Below are positions 45,773 to 54,590 of a stretch of DNA of 64,000 nt, in pieces (within the stretch, counting starts at the first letter, position 1; each line of letters begins with the position of its first letter). Both the position numbers and the translations under genes were made by a program. A model generated the notes under the pieces. That model worked only from the letters and a program-made list of their open reading frames with translations, did no database searches and was not told the DNA's origin. The stretch covers positions 73,584 through 137,583 of the forward strand of contig CAWIVS010000009.1 of NCBI GenBank assembly GCA_963839685.1, written 5' to 3'. Source of the stretch: CADEED01 sp963839685. Its GTDB lineage: Bacteria > Pseudomonadota > Gammaproteobacteria > Steroidobacterales > Steroidobacteraceae.

Positions 45773-46432
45773 CTACCGCCCTGCCTTTTCGTCCTTCCAG
45801 CCGAGACGCGACAGGTAGTCGCTGAGGCCCTGGACCTCCTCAAACGCCAGAGGCTTGAATCGTTTGCCATGCGAACCCGCCAGGTGCGGGCGACGCCCGT
45901 CGACCGCATCGTAGATCTGGCGCGCGAGATAGGCAGCGTGCTGGCCGGACAATACGGGAATTCCCTTCGCGTCGTTGCCCTCGCCCTGAAGCCCGTGACA
46001 CGACGCGCACTTGGCGCCATAGATCGCCGCACCCTTCTCCAGATGATGACCATCGCCGAGACCACGCGCACCGTCACGTTCAAGCGTGCTCGCGTACCAC
46101 GCAATGTCGGTGACATCCTGCAATTCCGGTATGACGTCGTGACTGGTGGCTACGCCTTCCATGCGAAAATCCCAGCGCTTGCCATGGCGAAAGTCGACCA
46201 GCTGTGTCGCGAGCACGCGGTAGTGCTGGCCCGCGATGCGCGGCACCGAACCATTCACCTCGCCGCCGCCATCCGGCCCATGACAGGCCGCGCACTTTTC
46301 GAACAGCTGCGCACCGTGACTCGCATCCGGCTTGCCGGCCAATACTTTGGCCAGGTCCTGGCGCGTCGAGCCGGCGCCCGACGCCAACAGCGGCAGCGCG
46401 AGGGCAAGTCCCAACAATAACTTCCCCTTCAT
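45773..46432 (-). CDS. Diheme cytochrome c4-like protein
   Basis: The 219-residue protein has a signal peptide ending ASG-AG and two c-type heme domains (KCAACHGPDGGG and KCASCHGLQGEG) with the c4-like sequence PRIAGQHYRVLATQL and VLSGQHAAYLARQI. It is a periplasmic electron carrier, likely between bc1 and the cbb3 oxidase or the nitrite reductase. A similar gene lies at 48799-49479. It converges on the GNAT gene. Confidence 0.9.
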   Translation of the reverse strand: MKGKLLLGLALALPLLASGAGSTRQDLAKVLAGKPDASHGAQLFEKCAACHGPDGGGEVNGSVPRIAGQHYRVLATQLVDFRHGKRWDFRMEGVATSHDVIPELQDVTDIAWYASTLERDGARGLGDGHHLEKGAAIYGAKCASCHGLQGEGNDAKGIPVLSGQHAAYLARQIYDAVDGRRPHLAGSHGKRFKPLAFEEVQGLSDYLSRLGWKDEKAGR

Positions 46433-46605
46433 AGTGGAATCTCCCGCAATTCGTCGGCGCGAGTGTCATTACTAACAAGCCCGCGCCATCCCGGCATATA
46501 CGGGATAGACCTCATGGCCATCCGCATGCACACGGGTTCTCCGTCTTACGGGATCCAATTAATTTTCCGGAGTAAGGGCCTGGCGCACTGAGGTAAAGAA
46601 TATTC

Positions 46606-47652
46606 ATGCAGATTTCCGCAATCAGCGATGGCAATGCCGCGAGATTGACCGTGCTGTTCGACCTGCTGCCGGCGGAGTTCGAACCGCATGCCGGCACCTG
46701 GATGATCTGGCCGGCTGGCGCGGAAAGCACTCTACAGGACCCAGGCGGGCAGCACACCGCGTGCGCCGCGCTGGCGTGCATCATCGCAGATTTCGAACCG
46801 GTAACCGTCTGCGCCGGATCTCACCAGAAAAGTCTGGCGCGTCGCCTGCTCGATCCGGAGATTGGCGTCGCTGAAATCGCAGCCGAGCGAATGCACTCGA
46901 AACAGCCCGGACTGAAATTTCTCACCGACGGCGCCGGCGACGTGCGCATCGTCAACTGGCGCCGCAACGCATGGGGCGCACTATCCTGCATCGTGCATGC
47001 TCCGTGGAAGTTCGCGGAAACGCTCAGAGTCGAGACAGCGGACATGGAGCGCGCCCACGGCCACCTCGGCAATGTCTCGTTGCGGGGTGCCTCGATCCGC
47101 TCCGATGGCGACGGAACGTTTTTCGTCGCCGAGGAAAGCATCCAGGGTATGCCGCATCTGTCACGGCCGACGCGGGACGAATTCGCAGCCAGGCTCGAGG
47201 ACTTTTGCGGAGCCCGCAAGGTCATCTGGTTGCCGCGCGGCTTCGCCGATGAACATGGCGTCGGGCGCCTGGACAACCTGATGACACCGGTACGGCGCGG
47301 CGTCGTAGCGCTGGCATGGATCGAGGATCCGAACGATCCTCGCTGCGAAATCTCGCGCGAGGTCTTTGCCATCCTGCATGGCGCACGCGACGCCCGCGAT
47401 CGCCCGCTGGAAGTGATCCCGCTGCGCAATCCGCCGGGCGCCCGCTCGGCGTATGTCAATTTTCAGTTCTGCAATGGCGCGGTGGTGGTGCCGGCTTTTG
47501 GGAATCCGCGCGACGCGGAGGCCATGGCCAGCATCCATGACCTCTTTCCGGACCGCGAGATCATCGACCTTCCGGCCAACGTGCGCAGCTTGTCCACGCG
47601 ACAGCTGGCTCACCCGCATGCCACCTGGAAACTCTGCGAGGAGACTGCCTGA
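46606..47652 (+). CDS. Agmatine/peptidyl-arginine deiminase family protein, active site not conserved
   Basis: The 348-residue protein keeps the fold pattern of the family (PAEFEPHAGTWMIWP; DGDGTFFVAEESI; KVIWLPRGFADEHG) but not the active site. Where active members have GH-x-D, it has GVGRLDN with Arg221 for His. The C-terminal GGGxIHCxT segment with the catalytic Cys is missing and the protein ends ATWKLCEETA. It is therefore probably not a deiminase. A 173-nt gap upstream has no clear promoter motif. Confidence 0.75.
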   Translation: MQISAISDGNAARLTVLFDLLPAEFEPHAGTWMIWPAGAESTLQDPGGQHTACAALACIIADFEPVTVCAGSHQKSLARRLLDPEIGVAEIAAERMHSKQPGLKFLTDGAGDVRIVNWRRNAWGALSCIVHAPWKFAETLRVETADMERAHGHLGNVSLRGASIRSDGDGTFFVAEESIQGMPHLSRPTRDEFAARLEDFCGARKVIWLPRGFADEHGVGRLDNLMTPVRRGVVALAWIEDPNDPRCEISREVFAILHGARDARDRPLEVIPLRNPPGARSAYVNFQFCNGAVVVPAFGNPRDAEAMASIHDLFPDREIIDLPANVRSLSTRQLAHPHATWKLCEETA

Positions 47653-47708
47653 TCGTCATTGCCGCGAACACACGGTGAGCGTGGCGCTACGTAGAATCGC
47701 GCATGTCC

Positions 47709-47728
47709 TTACGCGCGGTTGCGAATCG
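47709..47728 (+). promoter_or_regulatory. Shared stress-gene leader motif, copy A
   Basis: TTACGCGCGGTTGCGAATCG ends 56 nt before the usp start at 47785. Copies at 50123 and 52541 match it at the same spacing. Confidence 0.7.
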
Positions 47729-47784
47729 TACCAAGGACGCGCGACCTGTTAGCTTGGCAGCGTCACCTTATCAGGCTAGCAACC

Positions 47785-48783
47785 ATGACAAACCGCCGCG
47801 TCCTGTTCGCCATCCGCAATCCCGAAGCTCGCCAGCAGGCCGGATTGGCGAAGGCCGTCCAGGTGGCGCGCGGCCTCGGGGCTTCGCTCGAGTTGTTTCA
47901 CGCGATTACCGAGTCGCTGTTCATCGAGCTGGGGCAATTCAAGGACGACGCCTTGGACAAGTTGCGCGAGCGCGTCGAGGGCGAGGCCCGCATTCGACTG
48001 GAGCGGCTGTGCGAGGTGGCGCGCAAGCACGGCGTCGAAGCGGGATATTCGGTGGAATGGGATTATCCGCCGCATGAAGCGGTGGTGCGTCGGGCCTTGA
48101 CGATTGGCGCCGACCTGATCATCGCCGAATGCCACAAGGGTGCGCGCACCCGCCCCTGGCTCATTCACCTTACCGACTGGGAATTGCTGCGCATCAGTCC
48201 CCTGCCCGTGCTGCTGCTCAAGAGCGGCCAGCCTTATCGCCGGCCACTGGTGCTGGCGGCCGTCGATCCCGCACATGCGCACGCAAAACCTGGTGAGCTC
48301 GACAACCGCATATCGGATTCCGCTGCGGAGTTTGGCAAAGGGCTGCGCGGCGCGCTGCACATCATGCATGCCAACTATCCATCGATCGTCGGACTGGCGG
48401 TCGACACGGCCGCGAAGCGAGCCGCGGCTACGTGGTCGACCCTCAGCTACGAGGAGCTCAAGGCGCAGGAACGCCAGGCGTTCGAAACCTTTCGCGCGAA
48501 CATCGGCGTGCCACGCACACGCGCTCACCTGGTCGATGGAAATCCGGCGACCGGGATTCCGCGCCTTGCGAGCAAACTGGGGGCCGGCATCGTCGTCATG
48601 GGAGCGTTGTCGCGCTCGGGATTGCAGCGCGTGTTCATCGGCAACACCGCCGAGCGCGTGCTGAACGCACTGCCCTGCGACGTGCTCGTGGTCAAAGCCG
48701 GAAATGTCGCGCCGCGCATCGCGCGCGAGGCACGCGGCATACGGGTGACGGCGCCGACGGCGCCGACGGCGTTGGTTTCCTGA
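47785..48783 (+). CDS. Universal stress protein, UspE-like tandem domains
   Basis: The 332-residue protein has two Usp domains. Domain 1 runs from RRVLFAIRNPEARQQAG to DLIIAECHKGARTRPWLIHL; domain 2 from PLVLAAVDPAHAHAKPG to GIVVMGALSRSGLQRVFIG with the adenine-nucleotide loop NTAERVL. A close paralogue is at 52617. ATG 47785 is preferred to upstream TTG because of the conserved leader spacing. Family members act in survival of anaerobic and starvation stress; UspE-type proteins bind no known partner here. Confidence 0.88.
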   Translation: MTNRRVLFAIRNPEARQQAGLAKAVQVARGLGASLELFHAITESLFIELGQFKDDALDKLRERVEGEARIRLERLCEVARKHGVEAGYSVEWDYPPHEAVVRRALTIGADLIIAECHKGARTRPWLIHLTDWELLRISPLPVLLLKSGQPYRRPLVLAAVDPAHAHAKPGELDNRISDSAAEFGKGLRGALHIMHANYPSIVGLAVDTAAKRAAATWSTLSYEELKAQERQAFETFRANIGVPRTRAHLVDGNPATGIPRLASKLGAGIVVMGALSRSGLQRVFIGNTAERVLNALPCDVLVVKAGNVAPRIAREARGIRVTAPTAPTALVS

Positions 48784-48798
48784 CCGGTACGCCCTTGA

Positions 48799-49479
48799 CT
48801 ATCTACCCTTGATCGAGCTCAGGTCCGGACTCACTCGCGAGAGATAGTCAGCCACCCCGCGCAATTCTGCCGGCGAAATGCCCTGCAGCATGTCGACATG
48901 CGCGCGGTCCATCCCGGGACGCTGGTTGGCCGCCGTTTCCTGCAGCTGGCGCAACAGATAGTTGTAGTGCTGTCCGGCGAGCCGCGGCCGGCGCCGCAGC
49001 AGATCACCCTGGCCGAGCGGACCGTGACAGCGCTCGCACCTCTGAAAGTACATGCTCGCGCCTTCGCCGAGCGAGGTTCCATCGCCGATGCCCTTCGCCG
49101 TAGCGGGAAAACGCGGCAGGTACGCCACGTAGGCCGCCACATCGGTCAGATCCTGGGCGCCCTCCAGGTGATGGTTATCGGTGAAATTCTGCATGCGCTC
49201 GTCCCAACGTTGGTCGTGGCGAAAGTCCGTGAGCTGTTTGAGCAGGACGCTGCCGTGTTGCCCTGCGATCGCGGGTATCTCGCCATCCGCGGTGCCGCGT
49301 CCGTCTTCTCCGTGGCAGGCCGCGCAGGTTCGGTACAGCTCGGCGCCATGCTCAAGATTGGGCTCGAGCGACGCACCCTCGGTGAATTCACGGTCGCGGG
49401 CGGTGCTCGGCGTGGTGGACTGTGCCGAGGCGATGCCCTCGACCAGCATCAGTACGAGTAGACCAGGGAGTGTCCGCAT
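48799..49479 (-). CDS. Diheme cytochrome c4-like protein (second)
   Basis: The 226-residue protein has a signal peptide (VLMLVEGIASAQ) and two c-type hemes (TCAACHGEDGRG and RCERCHGPLGQG). c4-like segments are AIAGQHGSVLLKQLTDFRHD and RLAGQHYNYLLRQLQET. It is a paralogue of the 45773 gene and also lies convergent to a stress-protein gene. Confidence 0.9.
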   Translation of the reverse strand: MRTLPGLLVLMLVEGIASAQSTTPSTARDREFTEGASLEPNLEHGAELYRTCAACHGEDGRGTADGEIPAIAGQHGSVLLKQLTDFRHDQRWDERMQNFTDNHHLEGAQDLTDVAAYVAYLPRFPATAKGIGDGTSLGEGASMYFQRCERCHGPLGQGDLLRRRPRLAGQHYNYLLRQLQETAANQRPGMDRAHVDMLQGISPAELRGVADYLSRVSPDLSSIKGR

Positions 49480-49612
49480 TGGCGGAAATTAGCAGCGGCG
49501 CATCCCCGGGACATCCGTAAAGGCCCGCATTGGAGTCGCAGTGCTCCCGATGCAGTTGCCACCGCGCACGCTGACAATGAATCACAAGTCGACGTGCCCA
49601 GGAAGTTCGGCA

Positions 49613-50035
49613 ATGAACACTTCAGGAATTCACGATTTGCCTCTATGGACTTCAAGGCACATGGCCGCCATTCGTGCTGCCGAGGCGGTCGCACTTGCGG
49701 ACCCGCGCATGGAGCATCGCTGGGGCCAGCGGCGACCCTGCCACGCGTGCGTACGCGTCTCGGTGGGCGGCGGCGTTTCCGGTTCAGCGCGGCTGCGAGA
49801 TATAAGCGTCAGCGGGGCATTCCTCGAGACGGCGTTGCCGCTTGCGCCGTTCGCGCAGATCGCCATCGCGGTGCTGAGTGATGATGGCTCGAGGCACGCG
49901 CCGGAGTTCAGCGGCAGCGTGGTGCGCTCGGAACCCGGTGGTGTTGGTATCGAGTGGTGCGAGGCCGTGTCGGGCTCGATCTGCCGGCACCTGGGTTGCA
50001 CGATGAAATGCGCGGCCGTGCCGACCTGCGGGTAG
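49613..50035 (+). CDS. PilZ domain protein 1
   Basis: About 140 residues. A flexible N-terminus leads to HRWGQRR (RxxxR) and DISVSGAFLET (D/NxSxxG), the two c-di-GMP-binding motifs of PilZ. Starts at 49541, 49577 and 49613 are all in frame; none has a clear ribosome-binding site. It is one of three PilZ proteins in 5 kb. Confidence 0.75.
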   Translation: MNTSGIHDLPLWTSRHMAAIRAAEAVALADPRMEHRWGQRRPCHACVRVSVGGGVSGSARLRDISVSGAFLETALPLAPFAQIAIAVLSDDGSRHAPEFSGSVVRSEPGGVGIEWCEAVSGSICRHLGCTMKCAAVPTCG

Positions 50036-50122
50036 TCAAAGGATCCAGTGACGTCGCGACCACGTTCGCCGGGCGGATCACAACTCGACGATGGCCGTCG
50101 CGTAGGTAATTGCCCGCACGCC

Positions 50123-50142
50123 TTACGCGCAGCTGCGAATCG
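50123..50142 (+). promoter_or_regulatory. Shared stress-gene leader motif, copy B
   Basis: TTACGCGCAGCTGCGAATCG ends 56 nt before the hsp20 start. It matches copy A at 18 of 20 positions. Confidence 0.7.
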
Positions 50143-50198
50143 CGGCGCCGGGCGCAAAGGAATAGCTTCATCCATACCATCAACAAGAGGAGTCAAAC

Positions 50199-50642
50199 AT
50201 GAGCCTGATTCGCTGGGAACCGTTTAGCGGTGCCGATGAGCTCTTCGCCCGCATGCCGGGAATGCTCGGCCGCTGGCCACGCACCTTCGAGAGCAACGGC
50301 AAGAACCTGTTCGATTGGTCGCCCTCGGTCGACATCAGCGAGACCGAGACCGAGTTCCTGATCCGCGCCGACCTGCCGGCCGTCAAGAAAGAAGACGTGC
50401 GTATCACTTTCGACGACGGACTGCTCACCATCAGCGGCGAGCGTAAGCAGAAGACCGAGAACAAGACCGAAAAGCCGCACCGCGTGGAAACGCTGTACGG
50501 CAACTTCTCGCGCAGCTTCTCGTTGCCCGACAATGTCGACGCGGCCAACATCCGCGCCGAGTCCAAGGATGGCGTGATCACGGTACACGTGACCAAGATC
50601 AGGACCGAGCCGAAGAAACCGACCGAGATAGAGGTGCAGTAG
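50199..50642 (+). CDS. Small heat-shock protein Hsp20
   Basis: The 147-residue protein has the alpha-crystallin domain: SPSVDISETETEFLIRADLP, GLLTISGERK and FSRSFSLPDNVD, ending with the C-terminal IEV tail motif. It binds unfolding proteins as an oligomer. A strong site (AAGAGGAG) precedes the ATG. A stable hairpin follows the stop. Confidence 0.95.
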   Translation: MSLIRWEPFSGADELFARMPGMLGRWPRTFESNGKNLFDWSPSVDISETETEFLIRADLPAVKKEDVRITFDDGLLTISGERKQKTENKTEKPHRVETLYGNFSRSFSLPDNVDAANIRAESKDGVITVHVTKIRTEPKKPTEIEVQ

Positions 50643-50659
50643 CGGCATGCAATGCAATT

Positions 50660-50682
50660 GGGGGCCGCGCGCGCGGTCCCCC
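50660..50682 (+). terminator. Terminator-like hairpin after hsp20
   Basis: GGGGGCCGCGC and GCGCGGTCCCCC pair almost perfectly, 18 nt after the stop. No T-run follows, so it may act as a 3' mRNA stabiliser instead. Confidence 0.5.
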
Positions 50683-50719
50683 TGCCCGCGCCACCCGCCG
50701 CAGGTTTATAGTCAACCCG

Positions 50720-51900
50720 GTGCGCGTCCTCGCGATCAACTGTGGCAGCTCGTCGATCAAGTGCGCCCTGATTGCGGGAGATCCGCCGCTGCGCGCGTTC
50801 GAACTGCGGCTCGAGAACATCGGTGCGGCCGAAGCGCGACTGGTGATCGGTGACAAGCACCAAGCCCTCGCCCGAATCGCCGGATTGCCGGCCGCGCTCG
50901 ATGCGGTGTTCGCGGCGTTGCGGGAACGGTGGGCGGAACTCGGCGAGCTCGATGCGGTAGTCCATCGCATCGTGCACGGCGGCGATCGCTTCACCGCGCC
51001 CACGGTCATCGACGATGCAACGCTGGCGACGCTCGGCGCGCTCGATCGCTGGCGCCGCTGCACAATCCACCCGCGCTCGAGGCCGTGCGCCGCGCGCGCG
51101 AACTGTTCGCGCGCGTGCCGCACGTGGCGGTATTCGACACCGCGTTTCACGCCACCCTGCCGCGGCGCGCGCGCGAGTACGCATTGCCGGAGGACATACG
51201 CATTCCGTTTTGGCATTCGCCGTTACGGCTTTCACGGCATCAGCCACGCTCAAGTCGCGGCGCAGGTCGCGGCCGCCATGCACAGAAAGTCGCAGGACTG
51301 CGGGTCATCTCGTGTCATCTCGGCAACGGTGCCAGTCTCGCCGCCATCGAATACGGCCGCAGCGTCGAGACCAGCATGGGCATGACGCCGCTCGAAGGAC
51401 TGGTGATGGGAACGCGCGCGGGCGATCTCGATCCGGGCGTGCTGCTCGAGCTCTGCGCGGGAGCTACCGTCGGCAGCGCTGAACGAACTGCTCAACGAGC
51501 GCGCTGGCCTTGCGGGCCTCGCGCGGCGACGGCGAACATGCGCGACATCGAGCAGCGCGCCGCCGAAGGCGACGAGCACTGCCGGCTCGCCATCGGCCTC
51601 TACACACATCGCATCCGCAAGTACTCGGCGCCTACGCTGCGGTCATGGGCGGCGTCGACGCCATGGCGTTCACCGGCGGGGTCGGCGAGCACAGCGCCCT
51701 GGTCCGGCATCGCTGCCTGCAGCGCCTCGAGTTCCTGGGCGCCGTGCTCGATGAAGAACGCAATCGCGCGCGCGGGTGAATACGCGACGTCCCGTGGCCG
51801 ACATCGCCGCCACGCACTCACGCGTGCGTATTCTCGTGGTGCGCGCGGATGAGGAGACCGCGATGGCGCGCGAGGCCGCGCAGCTGCTCGCCAGCCGCCA
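50720..51900 (+). pseudogene. ackA: Acetate kinase with several frameshifts
   Basis: Pieces of AckA appear in order in different frames: RVLAINCGSSSIKCALIAG with VVHRIVHGGDRF, LAPLHNPPALEAVR, RYGFHGISHAQVAAQ, CHLGNGASLAAIEYGRS with TPLEGLVMGTRAGDLDPG, NMRDIEQRA, AAVMGGVDAMAFTGGVGEHS and the C-terminal LVVRADEETAMAREAA. At least six single-base shifts are needed, near 51048, 51211, 51284, 51475, 51629 and 51775. It would convert acetyl phosphate and ADP to acetate and ATP. As read it cannot make a full enzyme. The pduL-type gene follows. Confidence 0.85.
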
Positions 51901-52527
51901 GGCACGCCGCGGCGGCCGCGTGCATCCCGATCGCCGTATCCGCGCGCCACGCGCATCTCAGCCAGGCGACCGTCGAGAAACTGTTCGGGCCCGGCTACCA
52001 GTTGCAGCCCAGGACCGCGCTGTCGCAGACCGGGCAGTTCTCGGCGCAGGAAACCGTGCGGCTCATCGGGCCGCGCGGCAGCCTCGAGCACGTGCGGCTC
52101 ATGGGTCCGGCACGCGCGCACGACCAGGTGGAGATCTCGCGCAGCGACGAATTCGTCCTCGGCGTCGATGCGCCGGTGCGCATCTCCGGTGACCTCGCCA
52201 ATACACCGGGCATCACCCTCGAGGGCCCGCACGGCCGCATCACGCTGTCGGCAGGGCGTCATCTGCGCGCGCCGCCACATCCATATGAGCATGGCCGACG
52301 CGCAGCGCCTGGGCATCAGCGACTGCGACACGGTGTCGGTGCGCATCGACAGCCGCGGGCGCGACCTGACGTTCAGCGACGTCACGGTACGCGCATCGCC
52401 CGATTTCACGCTCGAGCTGCACCTGGATACCGACGAGGCCAACGCCGCCGGCGTGACCACCGGCGACCAGGCGGAGCTGATCGTTGCCGGCTCGCGTCGG
52501 ACAGCGGACGGATCGCCCGCTACGTAG
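51901..52527 (+). pseudogene. PduL-type phosphate acyltransferase, one frameshift
   Basis: The first frame has IPIAVSARHAHLSQATVEKLF, the N-terminal metal-binding HxH motif, and VKLMGPARAHDQVEIS-like text; the second has ICARRHIHMSMADAQRLG, the second HxH, and runs to 52527. One extra G near 52255 separates them. PduL-type enzymes move acetyl or propionyl between CoA and phosphate and often pair with AckA, as here. No clear start codon is visible. Together with the broken ackA, the acetate branch looks inactive. Confidence 0.75.
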
Positions 52528-52540
52528 ATTCCCGGAGCTG

Positions 52541-52560
52541 TTAGGCACAGCTACGAATCG
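52541..52560 (+). promoter_or_regulatory. Shared stress-gene leader motif, copy C
   Basis: TTAGGCACAGCTACGAATCG ends 56 nt before the usp start at 52617; 17 of 20 positions match copy B. Confidence 0.7.
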
Positions 52561-52616
52561 CCATGAGGCGCGCATACAGGGACCATCGTGCCACAGAGAG
52601 TCCCGCGGGAGCGCCC

Positions 52617-53612
52617 ATGACTGACATTCGCAAGATACTCATCGCGGTCAAGAACCCGGAAGAACGTCGTCAGCCCGGCGTGGAGAAGGCCATCGGCATC
52701 GCGCGGCGTTTGGGTGCCTCGGTCGACCTGTTCAATGCCATCTCGACGCCGGTATTCCTCGAACTGGAGCCGCTCACCGGACGAACGGTGACTGAGATCA
52801 AGCGCGAGGCGCTGGAGCTGCGGCGCAAGCGGCTCGAAAAGCTCGCGGCGCGCGCGCGCAAGCGCGGCGTCAAGACGACCTGCAGCGTGGAGTGGGACTT
52901 CCCGCCGCATGAAGCCATCGTGCGCCGAGCGCGGCATTCGAACGTCGATCTCATCATCGCCGAATGCCACCAGGGCCGGCGCCTGAAACCCTGGCTCATA
53001 CACCTGACCGATTGGGAGCTGCTGCGCATCAGCCCGCTGCCCGTGCTGTTGCTGAAGAGTGCGCGGCCGTGGCGCCAGCCGACCATCCTGGCGGCCATCG
53101 ATCCCTCGCATGCACATGACAAGCCGGCCAGACTCGACACCGCCATCGTCGCCGAGGCCACCGCCCTCGCGCGCGAGCTGCGCGGCTCAATCGAGCTGAT
53201 GCACGCGATGTTTCCCACCGGTTTCGGACTGATGCTCGGCGACCCGGCCATCGGCGCGCTGGATCTCTCGGCAGTCTACGAGCAGCAGAAGAAGCTTGGC
53301 CGCGCGAAGTTCGAAGCCTTTGCCGACAAGGCCCGAATTCCGCGCGACTCGCGCCAACTCGTGGAAAGCGACCCCATTTTCGCCATTCCGCACGTGGCTA
53401 GAAAGATCGGGGCGGATCTCGTGGTCATGGGCGCGATTTCGCGTTCGGGCCTGAAGCGTGTCTTCATCGGCAATACGGCCGAACGCGTGCTCGACGACGT
53501 GCCTTGCGACGTCCTGGTGGTGAAACCTGCGCGTTCTGCACCACGCGTGGCCGATCGGGTGCGCGGCGCACGTCTGGTTTCGACGCAACCGCTGGCGCCG
53601 GCGCCCTGCTGA
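52617..53612 (+). CDS. Universal stress protein, UspE-like tandem domains (second)
   Basis: The 331-residue protein is a paralogue of the 47785 gene with identical landmarks (HEAIVRRARHSNVDLIIAECH; IHLTDWELLRISPLPVLLLK; VVMGAISRSGLKRVFIGNTA). The region ETFRANIG of the first copy is EAFADKARI here. It is preceded by the same leader motif at the same spacing. A PilZ gene follows 40 nt downstream, in the same direction. Confidence 0.88.
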   Translation: MTDIRKILIAVKNPEERRQPGVEKAIGIARRLGASVDLFNAISTPVFLELEPLTGRTVTEIKREALELRRKRLEKLAARARKRGVKTTCSVEWDFPPHEAIVRRARHSNVDLIIAECHQGRRLKPWLIHLTDWELLRISPLPVLLLKSARPWRQPTILAAIDPSHAHDKPARLDTAIVAEATALARELRGSIELMHAMFPTGFGLMLGDPAIGALDLSAVYEQQKKLGRAKFEAFADKARIPRDSRQLVESDPIFAIPHVARKIGADLVVMGAISRSGLKRVFIGNTAERVLDDVPCDVLVVKPARSAPRVADRVRGARLVSTQPLAPAPC

Positions 53613-53651
53613 ATGGCCGCAAGGCGACACGTAACAAAGGAGTACCCGAAC

Positions 53652-54065
53652 ATGCACACCCGTGGAGTGTCGGCGCGCACATGCGATGCGTCCGGACATC
53701 GTTGGGGCCGGAGAATTTGCCTCGAGGTACCTGTGAGGCTCGAACTCGGCGGTCGCCCAATGGGCCACGGCCTGTTGCGCAACGTCAGCATCAGCGGAGC
53801 CCTAATAGAGACGGCGCTCGAGCTGCCCGTTTTCACCAATCTAGTCGTGGTACTGCCAACAAGCAGGGAGGCTGCAACCAGTTCGGCTTCACTGGCGGCC
53901 TGCGTGGTGCGCCGCCAAGTGGCGACATTCGCGGTGGAGTGGCGCGACATGGCGTGCCAACCCATCGTTGAACTGCTCGAAAAGTATTCCGGACGTGCCG
54001 ACGCGCGTCGGCGCGAGGACGAGCCATTCAAGAATGAGAAGCCATCTTGCGCATTCGCAAATTAG
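53652..54065 (+). CDS. PilZ domain protein 2
   Basis: The 137-residue protein has HRWGRRI (RxxxR) and NVSISGALIET (NxSxxG). ATG 53652 follows AAAGGAGTACCCGAAC. Its C-terminus extends with a charged tail. It is downstream of the usp gene and may be on its transcript, followed by PilZ 3 after about 66 nt. Confidence 0.78.
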   Translation: MHTRGVSARTCDASGHRWGRRICLEVPVRLELGGRPMGHGLLRNVSISGALIETALELPVFTNLVVVLPTSREAATSSASLAACVVRRQVATFAVEWRDMACQPIVELLEKYSGRADARRREDEPFKNEKPSCAFAN

Positions 54066-54131
54066 TCGCAAACCAGGCCGATAAGAGGCACGACGATAAC
54101 TGTCATCAAGCACACACGTTCCCGGCGCAGG

Positions 54132-54527
54132 ATGCCGCAGACCATGAGAAACCAAACCGATTGCCTGCGAGCTCCGAAGCCCATGGAACATCGCTGGGGT
54201 CAACGCGTGCCATTCGACTGCGACGTCCGTCTGCTGCTGCAGGACGGAACCAGCGTCGAAGGCCAGATACGCAATGCCAGCATCAGTGGTGCGCTGATCG
54301 ACACCGTTGCGGGATTGCCGTCGTACACGACGCTGAGCGTGGTCCTGCTGTCGGGCCAGGGTTCGCGGCGCCGCACGATCGAACTGCCGGCATGCGTGGT
54401 GCGCATCTCGCGCGGCTGCATCGGCGTCGAATGGCGCGATATGGCCGTGCCCACCCTGCTGGCGCTGCTGCGCGAGGCCGGCGGCCCGGCCGCCTGCGAG
54501 ATCGCGCGCGACCATGCCTTCGGTTGA
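54132..54527 (+). CDS. PilZ domain protein 3
   Basis: The 131-residue protein has HRWGQRVPFDCDVRLLL (RxxxR) and NASISGALIDT (NxSxxG); both c-di-GMP motifs are kept. Start at 54132 or 54144 is unclear. It ends 64 nt before hemN, whose Fnr-type site lies in the gap. Confidence 0.78.
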   Translation: MPQTMRNQTDCLRAPKPMEHRWGQRVPFDCDVRLLLQDGTSVEGQIRNASISGALIDTVAGLPSYTTLSVVLLSGQGSRRRTIELPACVVRISRGCIGVEWRDMAVPTLLALLREAGGPAACEIARDHAFG

Positions 54528-54543
54528 GGGCGGCGCCCAATAC

Positions 54544-54557
54544 CTGATCCAGGTCAG
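54544..54557 (+). promoter_or_regulatory. Fnr/Dnr-type site upstream of hemN
   Basis: CTGATCCAGGTCAG fits the Fnr/Dnr consensus TTGAT-N4-ATCAA in its inner bases. The centre is about 40 nt from the hemN ATG. The same 16 bp occur before norB. Confidence 0.65.
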
Positions 54558-54590
54558 GGCGGCCGGCGCACACCGGCTGCAGCATGGGCC

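Noticed and set aside
46545..46576. CTTAC/GTAAG inverted repeat before the deiminase-like gene
   Set aside because: Arms are only 5 bp with mismatches further in; too weak to call an operator.
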